The notes beneath the pieces are model-generated. The model had not been told where the DNA came from. It searched no databases and saw only the letters and a list, made by a program, of their open reading frames with translations. DNA of 5,514 nt from JABWCE01 sp046154525. GTDB lineage: Bacteria > Bacteroidota > Bacteroidia > NS11-12g > UBA9320. The position numbers and the translations under genes were made by a program. Positions within the stretch are counted from its first letter, which is position 1, and each line of letters starts with the position of its first letter. Below are positions 1-5,044 of the stretch, in pieces. The stretch lies in assembly GCA_046154525.1 (NCBI GenBank), contig JBJXDS010000037.1:1-5514 (forward strand), in the 5' to 3' direction.

Positions 1-587
1 TTGATGTTTTTCTTTAATAAAAAATGATAGAAGAAAAATACCGGCAGTACTTTAATGTTTGTCGCTATCCCAAAGGAAAACGCACTTCTTAAATATTGAT
101 TTTTATGCGCTCTATAAATGCCTTCCATGCAGCACCACAAAACCAATATTGTCATTTGCCCATAAAGCAGATTAAGAAATACGGAGTGAAAAGAAGTAAT
201 ACAAATTAATAAAATAAAAAATATTCCATTTCGGTTTTTGGGTATAGAGATAAACCAATTGATTAAATAATAAATACGAAATATCAGAAAGAAACCAATA
301 AAATGCCAAACCAGTTTGATTACCATTATTGAAAAAAATGTAAATGGAACCAAAACGGAAGCAAATAGTGGGCTATAATAATACCACATACCATAGAGAT
401 AAGGACCAAGATACATATTTTGCAAATCTCTTAATCGCCTGGCTGCGCCATAAAATATATTAATATCATTTTCGGCTGAAATGGCCCGGAGTGTGGGTAT
501 AAGCAGCAGCATAAATACTACTCCTGTAATCATTTCGAAACGGTAAAAAACACCTTTTTCCCAGCGTTGGTAAAGCTTCTTCAACAT
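1..587 (-). CDS. GT87 (DUF2029)-type membrane glycosyltransferase, N-terminal part
   Basis: Partial gene: the ATG is at 587-585 and 195 codons are readable before the left edge, with no stop reached. An in-frame stop at 623-621 and no other upstream ATG fix the start. The protein is strongly hydrophobic and multi-spanning, with a first membrane segment at about residues 19-37. Family landmarks come in the expected order for GT87/DUF2029 polyprenyl-phosphate-sugar-dependent transferases: an acidic END at 39-41 after the first helix (the catalytic Asp region), YYSPLF at 70-75 (the family's aromatic-Pro motif), LYGQMT at 141-146 (the GQ motif) and ATNIKVLP at 175-182 (the IK..P motif). Members move a sugar from a lipid-phosphate donor to an acceptor on the outer face of the inner membrane. 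Donor and acceptor cannot be told here. It is divergent from the DUF2809 gene. The family is inferred from motif order alone; another GT-C family is the main alternative. Confidence 0.72.
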   Translation of the reverse strand, partial: MLKKLYQRWEKGVFYRFEMITGVVFMLLLIPTLRAISAENDINIFYGAARRLRDLQNMYLGPYLYGMWYYYSPLFASVLVPFTFFSIMVIKLVWHFIGFFLIFRIYYLINWFISIPKNRNGIFFILLICITSFHSVFLNLLYGQMTILVLWCCMEGIYRAHKNQYLRSAFSFGIATNIKVLPVFFFYHFLLKKNI

Positions 588-830
588 ATAATTTTTTTTA
601 TTTCCTTGAATTATAAATAATTAAGCATCCCTTTGTTTTTAAAAAAATAATTCGGAGATTTGGCTAAACCTAACCACGAATTTAATTTGAAATTAATGGC
701 CTGGTATTTATTTATAAAAATGCTCCGTATATAATTATAATCCGTATATGTTTTTGAAAACACCCGATGATTGGAAGGTTCTTGCACCAAAATTTGCGAT
801 GAAGTTTAAGGTTTAAATAAAAGCAATAAG
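588..830. other. Divergent intergenic spacer
   Basis: This 243-bp AT-rich spacer separates the minus-strand glycosyltransferase from the plus-strand DUF2809 gene, so it should carry promoters in both directions. I see no clean TTG/TAnnTTTG pair on either strand. The nearest plus-strand match is TATGTTTT at 746-753, one mismatch from the -7 element. A 9-bp direct repeat around a palindrome lies at 724-749. A 22-codon plus-strand reading frame (748-816) is open but has no support as a gene. Confidence 0.5.
724..749. repeat. 9-bp direct repeat TCCGTATAT flanking a 10-bp palindrome
   Basis: TCCGTATAT occurs at 724-732 and again at 741-749, one and a half helical turns apart (17 bp start to start). 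Between and partly inside the copies, TATAATTATA (730-739) is a perfect 10-bp palindrome. The arrangement lies about 80-105 bp upstream of the DUF2809 start, in the divergent spacer. It could be a tandem operator half-site pair, but in AT-rich DNA it may be chance. The repeat is seen directly; regulatory function is only a guess. Confidence 0.35.
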
Positions 831-1196
831 GTGATCAGATTTAACCAATACTATTTTATACCAGCCATTTTACTATTAATAACCGAAGTTTTAATTGCTT
901 TATTTGTTCACGACAAATTTGTAAGGCCTTATTTTGGTGATTTTCTTGTGGTCATTCTCATGTATTGTTTTGTTAGAAGTTTTTTAAATATTTCTGGTCT
1001 AAAAGTTGGCCTTGGTGTTTTATTATTTTCCTATGGTATCGAAACACTTCAATATCTTAATTTTGTAAAACAACTTGGTTTTGAAAACTCCAGATTGGGT
1101 AATGTTATATTGGGTAATTCATTTGAATGGGTTGATATTCTTGCCTATACCCTCGGAATAGTGATGGTATTAATAATTGAAAAAAGAAAATCTTAA
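831..1196 (+). CDS. DUF2809 family small integral membrane protein
   Basis: A 121-residue membrane protein matching the DUF2809 pattern: a hydrophobic helix (about 8-26), the hallmark RPYFGDFLVV (32-41) opening a second helix to about 53, a third helix (about 58-73) with GIETLQ at 69-74, then NSRLGNVILGNSFEWVDILAY (86-106) leading into a fourth helix (about 101-116) and a short basic tail, EKRKS. The conserved polar residues D37, E71, Q74 and D102 sit at or within helices. The biochemical role of the family is not established. The start is GTG: an in-frame stop lies at 807-809, and the next in-frame ATG (residue 44) would remove the first helix and the RPYFGD motif. No strong ribosome binding site is visible. 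It precedes the DUF1330 gene by 82 bp on the same strand, but a promoter candidate in that gap suggests separate transcription. Confidence 0.85.
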   Translation: MIRFNQYYFIPAILLLITEVLIALFVHDKFVRPYFGDFLVVILMYCFVRSFLNISGLKVGLGVLLFSYGIETLQYLNFVKQLGFENSRLGNVILGNSFEWVDILAYTLGIVMVLIIEKRKS

Positions 1197-1240
1197 AAAT
1201 AAAAATTGAAGGCTCACAGTGATTCTTATTTATTGTTTTA

Positions 1241-1248
1241 TAATTTTG
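1241..1248 (+). promoter_or_regulatory. Candidate Bacteroidota -7 element (TAATTTTG) for the DUF1330 gene
   Basis: TAATTTTG matches the Bacteroidota primary-sigma -7 consensus TAnnTTTG exactly and ends 30 nt before the DUF1330 start codon at 1279. There is no good TTG -33 element at the expected distance of about 19-21 bp; the region reads TGATT. The same octamer occurs upstream of the pseudouridine synthase on the other strand. In AT-rich sequence the octamer alone is weak evidence. Confidence 0.35.
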
Positions 1249-1278
1249 TTGAACCTCATACTTTTATAATAATTAAAC

Positions 1279-1566
1279 ATGGCAGCATATGTAATAGTAG
1301 AAATAACCGTTACGGATTCTCAGGAATATGAAGAATATAAAAAACTTTCAACAGCCGCTTTGGCTGCCTTTGATGGAAAATTTGTGGTGCGGGGAGGAAA
1401 AACAGAAACTCTTGAAGGGGATTGGAAACCTGAACGAATTGTGGTTTTAGAATTTCCAACGGTAGAAATAGCAAAAGAATGGTGGAATTCTGATATTTAT
1501 TCGAAAGCTAAGGCCATAAGGCATAGAACGGCAAAATCAAAAATGATAGTAGCGGAGGGTGCCTAA
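1279..1566 (+). CDS. DUF1330 domain-containing protein
   Basis: A 95-residue soluble protein covering essentially one complete DUF1330 domain, a ferredoxin-like dimeric alpha/beta-barrel fold. Visible family signatures are AYVIVEITVTD as the first strand (3-13), paired tyrosines in the first helix (Y17, Y20), F-DGKFVVRGGKTETLEGDW (31-49) with the conserved RGG and LEG, PERIVVLEF (51-59), and a second helix with EWWNSDIYSKAKAIR (67-81). No signal peptide or membrane segment, so cytoplasmic. The family is widespread but has no agreed function; the fold resembles small monooxygenases and stress-response barrels. The ATG at 1279 is the natural start because the first strand begins directly after it. 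It ends 6 bp from the oppositely oriented DUF4286 gene, with a hairpin across both stops. Confidence 0.9.
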   Translation: MAAYVIVEITVTDSQEYEEYKKLSTAALAAFDGKFVVRGGKTETLEGDWKPERIVVLEFPTVEIAKEWWNSDIYSKAKAIRHRTAKSKMIVAEGA

Positions 1567-1579
1567 ACTTTTTTAGGCA
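1560..1579. terminator. Bidirectional hairpin across two convergent stop codons
   Basis: TGCCTAAA (1560-1567) and TTTAGGCA (1572-1579) are perfect 8-bp inverted repeats around a 4-nt loop, CTTT. The left arm contains the TAA of the DUF1330 gene (1564-1566), and the right arm contains the complement of the DUF4286 TAA (1573-1575). In the plus direction it is followed by ATCTTTTCT, a moderate U-tract, so intrinsic termination is plausible that way. In the minus direction there is no U-tract. The stem is short and only half GC, so termination efficiency may be modest. Confidence 0.5.
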
Positions 1580-1881
1580 ATCTTTTCTAAAAGTGTTCTA
1601 AAAGCATTGACTTGCTCACCATATTTTTCAATTGTTTTTTGCTTCAGGGCCGGTGCATAATTTTCCAAATAATCTTCATATTCCAATAACGAATTGGCAT
1701 AGTATTGAACACTATAATTATTACTTAAATCCATAGGATTATGGTTTTGTATTTTATACATTTCATAAGAAATAAATTTTCCTGTGGCCATTACTTCAGG
1801 CAAGTGGGTTTTTTTCATCCATACTAACCACTCGTCTATAATTTCATCATCTACATTAATTGTTACGTTGTATAATATCAT
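1573..1881 (-). CDS. DUF4286 family protein
   Basis: A 102-residue cytoplasmic protein and last gene of the minus-strand operon. It matches the DUF4286 pattern common in Bacteroidota: MILYNVTINVDDEIIDEW (1-18), VWMKKTHLPEVMATGKFISYEMYKI (20-44) with the conserved W-M...HLPEV..TGKF core, NNYSVQYYANS (54-64) and a C-terminal helix ending KYGEQVNAFRTLLEKIA. The YNVTINVD strand and the H/E-rich helix suggest a dimeric alpha/beta-barrel (ferredoxin-like) fold, which would make it a fold neighbour of the convergent DUF1330 protein; that is inference. The function of the family is unknown. The start ATG (1881-1879) lies 2 bp after the stop of the xerD-type gene, so it is almost certainly co-transcribed and perhaps translationally coupled. 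Confidence 0.88.
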   Translation of the reverse strand: MILYNVTINVDDEIIDEWLVWMKKTHLPEVMATGKFISYEMYKIQNHNPMDLSNNYSVQYYANSLLEYEDYLENYAPALKQKTIEKYGEQVNAFRTLLEKIA

Positions 1882-1883
1882 TT

Positions 1884-2801
1884 TTATAATTTATTTTTCT
1901 TTGAGGCTCTTGGGTGGAAGGAATCAATTGTGTTTTTCAAATGTTTTCTATCCAGGTGTGCATATATTTCGGTTGTAGTTATACTTTCGTGCCCTAGCAT
2001 ATTTTGAACCGCCCTTAAATCAGCACCGTTGGTTACCAAACCGGTAGCAAATGAATGTCTGAAAGTATGTGGACTAACTTTTTTTCTAATTCCCGCTTTC
2101 GCTGCCAATTCCTTTACCACAGTAAAAATAAAAACCCGTGTGAGTCTACCTCCCCTCCTATTTAAAAACAGTATTTCCCTATCTTTTGGTTTCGGTTCGA
2201 TTAATAATCGTTCAGTTTGTATATATAACTGTATTAAATTTAACGCATTATCGCTAATTGGCACAAGTCTTTGTTTATTTCCTTTTCCTGTAACCAAAAT
2301 ACACTCTTCCTTAAAATAAATATCGCCCTTTTCTATGTTTACCAATTCCGAAACCCTTAACCCGCAAGCAAAAAGCAATTCTAAAATTACTTTGTTCCTA
2401 AATCCTCCTTCTTTGCTAAGATCAATCTGTGCGAGCATAAGTTCTATTTCTTCATGGGTCAACACATTGGGGAGTTTTCTGGATAATCTTGGAAAATCAA
2501 TAAGCTCCATTGGGTTCTTATCAATTTGTTTTTCAAGTAAAAGGTAATTGTAAAACGATCGTATTCCAGATAAAATCCGTGCCTGGGAGGTGGCCGAACT
2601 TCCTGTTTTCACTATCCATTTTACTAAATCGTTAAGAAATTCAGAGGAAGGTTTTAAAATATTGATTGCTACTCCTTTTTCGAGGCAATAATTTTCCACT
2701 TTAGAAATATCTCTCAGGTAGGCTTCTACTGTATTTTTTGAGAGGTTTTTTTCTAATTGTAAGTATAGTTTATATCCCTTGTAGTAGGTTTCTATTTGCA
2801 T
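1884..2801 (-). CDS. xerD: Tyrosine recombinase, XerD type
   Basis: A 305-residue site-specific tyrosine recombinase, the usual XerC/XerD length. Residues 1-95 form the N-terminal SAM-like core-binding domain (YLQLEKNLSKNTVEAYLRDI at 13-32, GIRSFYNYLLLE at 79-90). The catalytic domain follows from about 110. All active-site residues are present: R149 (CGLRVSEL), K173 (TGKGNKQR), H245 and R248 (HTFRHSFATGL), H271 (MLGHESITTTEIYAHLD) and the nucleophile Y280. The C-terminal FHPRA (295-299) recalls the E. coli XerD tail. XerC/XerD act at dif to resolve chromosome dimers, driven by FtsK. An integrase of a mobile element is less likely: no att repeats, phage genes or tRNA are nearby, and it sits inside a housekeeping operon. 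The ATG directly abuts the TAA of the Omp28-like gene (TAAATG), implying re-initiation. XerC versus XerD is less certain than the family. Confidence 0.93.
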   Translation of the reverse strand: MQIETYYKGYKLYLQLEKNLSKNTVEAYLRDISKVENYCLEKGVAINILKPSSEFLNDLVKWIVKTGSSATSQARILSGIRSFYNYLLLEKQIDKNPMELIDFPRLSRKLPNVLTHEEIELMLAQIDLSKEGGFRNKVILELLFACGLRVSELVNIEKGDIYFKEECILVTGKGNKQRLVPISDNALNLIQLYIQTERLLIEPKPKDREILFLNRRGGRLTRVFIFTVVKELAAKAGIRKKVSPHTFRHSFATGLVTNGADLRAVQNMLGHESITTTEIYAHLDRKHLKNTIDSFHPRASKKNKL

Positions 2802-3704
2802 TTAGTGCAAATCGAGTTCTGCAGCTTGAAGTACTTCTTTACTATTGGCATCGTATCTGTTGGCCAAAATAACAAAGGCCAAGTTTTTGTATTTCCACTT
2901 GGAATCAACTTCCACTTCAAATTCTTTTTCAAACACCCGTCCTGCTTCATATTTTCCGATAGTAGAAGCATTAATTTTTAAAGGTTGTCCATTAAAACTT
3001 GTGACTGCTTTTCTCAATACATGGTTATGCTCAAAATCGTCTTTCGGCGGCCCAGAGGGCATGGATTGTTTAGAAATTATTTTATTTTCAATAAGATAAA
3101 CTGTAAGATTTACCTCTTCGTCGTATTTTTTTGCAAAAATTAGATTTACCTTTATTTTAATTTTTTTTGCAACGGAGTCATTTTTGATGATTTCTCCTTT
3201 AAGTTTAATTGGAGATTCTTCTGTTTTAATTACATCGGCATATCCCGACCATTTGGTATATTGAATGGTTGACGAACCTTCCCCATTAAATACTTTCCTA
3301 TTAACGCCCCCTGTCGGCAAAGCTCCTGGGCTACCATATATTTGTGTAAAAATTTCATTAGCAATATCAGAGGCTAAAACTTCAAAACCAGGCCATGGGG
3401 TAGTAAACTGAGCCAAAGCATTAGGATATACCCCCAATGAAATTGCTCTTGCTGGATTTGCAGCAATCACATCCTTAATTATATTTACCGCCGTTGGACA
3501 GTTTGGGCATCTTACTCCTGTCAAATCTTCAATATAAATTACTTTATTTTCGGGAGCAGGAACAATTCCTGAAACATATGTGGTATCTTTTAATCCAATA
3601 ACTTTTTCTGTAAAATCAATAAATGGTGGTATTTCTTTGCAACCCCAAAAAATGGCAATAAATAGTAGAGAGAGATATTTAGTTGTTTTAAATGCTTTTA
3701 TCAT
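2802..3704 (-). CDS. Omp28-related outer membrane lipoprotein with thioredoxin-like CxxC
   Basis: I annotate a 300-residue protein from the ATG at 3704-3702. A longer in-frame ATG at 3737 would add 11 residues, put a second hydrophobic stretch before the signal, and overlap the upstream gene by 50 bp instead of 17. From 3704 the protein has a clean lipoprotein signal: basic KAFKTTK, a hydrophobic core, then IFWGC with the lipidated Cys at 22. The lipobox is loose, with W at -2. The Omp28 core follows: VIYIEDLTGVRCPNCP (55-70) with a CxxC pair at C66/C69, SLGVYPNALAQFTTPWPG (89-106), GSPGALPTGGVNR (124-136), which resembles the cis-Pro loop of thioredoxin folds, and FEHNHVLRKAV (224-234). The family comprises envelope lipoproteins of Bacteroidota, first named for a Porphyromonas gingivalis protein; molecular role unsettled. 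A redox function is suggested by CPNC but unproven. It is second in the operon. Confidence 0.85.
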   Translation of the reverse strand: MIKAFKTTKYLSLLFIAIFWGCKEIPPFIDFTEKVIGLKDTTYVSGIVPAPENKVIYIEDLTGVRCPNCPTAVNIIKDVIAANPARAISLGVYPNALAQFTTPWPGFEVLASDIANEIFTQIYGSPGALPTGGVNRKVFNGEGSSTIQYTKWSGYADVIKTEESPIKLKGEIIKNDSVAKKIKIKVNLIFAKKYDEEVNLTVYLIENKIISKQSMPSGPPKDDFEHNHVLRKAVTSFNGQPLKINASTIGKYEAGRVFEKEFEVEVDSKWKYKNLAFVILANRYDANSKEVLQAAELDLH

Positions 3705-4824
3705 ACTTAATAGTATTAAGAACCATTTGAATTTCATTAAATTTCAAAAACCTCCACTTTCCGCGTCTTAATCCACCTTTATCTAATCCAGCATATACCA
3801 CACGATCTAATTTTTTGAGTCGATATCCTAAATGTTCAAACATGCGATGAACAATCCTGTTTTTTCCGCTGTGTATTTCCACCCCTATCATGCTGTGGTC
3901 ATTAGGGTCTACATAAGCAATTTCATCTACATTCATTGGGCCATCATCAAGGACTACCCCTTGTGCTAATTTTTCAAAATCTTCTCTTTCAAGAGGTTTG
4001 TCCAAAATAGCATAATAAACCTTTTTTACTTCGCTTGAAGGATGTGAAAGTTTTTGGGCAAAATCTCCATCGTTTGTAAGTAAAATTATTCCTGTTGTAT
4101 TTCTGTCAAGCCTACCAATAGGAAATATTCTCTGATCCGTTGCTTTTTGAACCAAATCCATTACAGTAACCCTTTTTTCTGGGTCACTGGTTGTAGTAAT
4201 AGTGTCTTTGGGCTTATTTAAAAGAATGTAAACATGATTAGCTTCTGTAATTCTTTTGCCTTTAAATTCAACAATATCCCTGGCATTTATTTTATGCCCT
4301 AATTCTGTTACAACTTGGTCATTAACTTTTATAGCACCTTTGGTTATCAATTCGTCGGCCTCCCTTCGGCTGCAAACACCCGCATTGGATATAAATTTAT
4401 TAAGCCTAATTAATTCTGAATCGGCCTTTGGTTTTCCAGAACTTACAGGTATTGGGATTTCCTTGTTTTCGTGTTTTTTAAAAAACTGATGACTAAGCAG
4501 GGGGTTTTCTACAAAGGTTTTGTTAAAATCCTTTTTAAAATTAGGGTTAAACCTCTTTTGCCCATCCCCTCTTGACTTATTAGGATCGTAAGGACGCCTT
4601 TCATTTCCTTTTGAGTAATTCGGATTAAATGGTTTTTTGAAATCATTCCCTTTATTTTCATAAGGCTTATATGTACCGTTGCCAAAATCTCTAGACGGAA
4701 AGTCCGGATATTTAGGTTTAGGTATAAAATCGCGCGAAATATCTGGCTTGCTTTCAGAAGGATCACGTTTCACAACGATTCGTTTTCTAATCCTCTTTTC
4801 ACTATCATTGAGGTTCTCTTCCAT
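3688..4824 (-). CDS. RsuA/RluB-family rRNA pseudouridine synthase with basic repeat tail
   Basis: A 378-residue enzyme that isomerises a specific uridine in rRNA to pseudouridine. Residues 1 to about 137 are a low-complexity Lys/Arg/Asn/Pro-rich extension holding 13-residue repeats. An S4 RNA-binding domain follows (RLNKFISNAGVCSRREADELI from 140, to about 187). The catalytic domain starts at YILLNKPKDTITTTSDP (199-215) and carries GRLDRNTTGIILLTNDGD (237-254) with the catalytic Asp at 240, KKVYYAIL (267-274), SGKNRIVHRMFEHLGYRLKKLDRVVYAGL (319-347) and GLRRGKWRFL (351-360). The G-R-L-D-x-N-T-x-G signature places it with RsuA/RluB/RluE/RluF; RluB (23S) is the best guess, but the target is not certain. 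The start is the ATG at 4824-4822; a TTG one codon upstream is less likely. It heads the operon, with a promoter candidate about 20 nt upstream. Its 3' end overlaps the Omp28-like gene. Confidence 0.92.
   Translation of the reverse strand: MEENLNDSEKRIRKRIVVKRDPSESKPDISRDFIPKPKYPDFPSRDFGNGTYKPYENKGNDFKKPFNPNYSKGNERRPYDPNKSRGDGQKRFNPNFKKDFNKTFVENPLLSHQFFKKHENKEIPIPVSSGKPKADSELIRLNKFISNAGVCSRREADELITKGAIKVNDQVVTELGHKINARDIVEFKGKRITEANHVYILLNKPKDTITTTSDPEKRVTVMDLVQKATDQRIFPIGRLDRNTTGIILLTNDGDFAQKLSHPSSEVKKVYYAILDKPLEREDFEKLAQGVVLDDGPMNVDEIAYVDPNDHSMIGVEIHSGKNRIVHRMFEHLGYRLKKLDRVVYAGLDKGGLRRGKWRFLKFNEIQMVLNTIKYDKSI
4537..4659 (-). repeat. In-gene 13-residue repeat, basic Pro/Asn-rich tail
   Basis: Inside the pseudouridine synthase extension, three consecutive units share the pattern [KR]-G-[ND]-x(1-2)-[KRQ]-[KR]-[PR]-[FY]-[ND]-P-N. 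Counting from the ATG start, the cores FNPN, YDPN and FNPN fall at residues 66-69, 79-82 and 92-95, exactly 13 apart. A weaker fourth unit, KPYENKG (53-59), precedes them. The array is positively charged and probably disordered, and likely contacts RNA or the ribosome. Expansion by internal tandem duplication is inferred from the regular period. Confidence 0.7.
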
Positions 4825-5044
4825 CAACTATCATTAACTATGTGCAAAATTAATCTGTTTTAGCCTAAAACCACCTATAATTGTCCTGGAGATTTATGAT
4901 AATTGATAAAAAGGTTACATTTTACTGTCTTATTTATTCTTCTATAGTCCAATATTTCATTTGTTTTTGTTTTTTTGTCATTATTTTAGAGAATTTTTTA
5001 GGTTGATACAACGTTTATCTTTTAAATATCCTCTACAACTTATT
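4825..5044. other. Divergent intergenic spacer
   Basis: This 220-bp, very AT-rich spacer separates the minus-strand operon from the plus-strand secreted-protein gene. Apart from the minus-strand -7 candidate at 4845-4852 it has plus-strand T-runs at about 4960-4978 and 4994-4999. For the plus-strand gene I see only a weak -7-like TATCTTTT at 5017-5024, without a well-spaced TTG. No convincing hairpin, riboswitch or small RNA is visible. Confidence 0.45.
4845..4852 (-). promoter_or_regulatory. Candidate Bacteroidota -7 element (TAATTTTG) for the minus-strand operon
   Basis: Read on the minus strand, 4852-4845 is TAATTTTG, an exact match to TAnnTTTG, ending 20 nt before the pseudouridine synthase ATG at 4824. 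That leaves room for a short leader. At the expected -33 position the minus strand reads TGGTTTT, a poor match to TTG. Its place just before the first gene of a tightly packed four-gene block makes it the best operon promoter candidate in the window. Confidence 0.45.

Noticed and set aside
724..751. The repeat region in the left spacer as a dif-like recombination site.
   Set aside because: The arms are direct rather than inverted repeats around a 6-bp centre, so it does not have dif architecture.
748..816. A 22-codon plus-strand reading frame starting MFLKTPDDWKV, just upstream of the DUF2809 gene.
   Set aside because: Too short, no ribosome binding site, no recognisable family and no overlap with the next start. 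Could be chance or a leader peptide, but nothing supports it.
1211..1225. The TCACAGTGA palindrome after the DUF2809 gene as a terminator.
   Set aside because: The hairpin would have only 4 bp per arm and a one-base loop, with no U-tract directly after it.
2029..2547. Plus-strand open frames opposite the tyrosine recombinase gene.
   Set aside because: They are antisense shadows of a gene whose every catalytic residue is visible; their translations have no family features.
1884..2801. The tyrosine recombinase as integrase of a genomic island or integron.
   Set aside because: No tRNA, att-like repeats, phage, transposon or cassette genes are nearby; length, HPRA tail and operon setting fit housekeeping XerD.
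4509..4766. A minus-strand 85-codon frame within the pseudouridine synthase tail.
   Set aside because: It is an out-of-frame reading of the repetitive basic extension in the main gene, kept open by the repeat's codon pattern.
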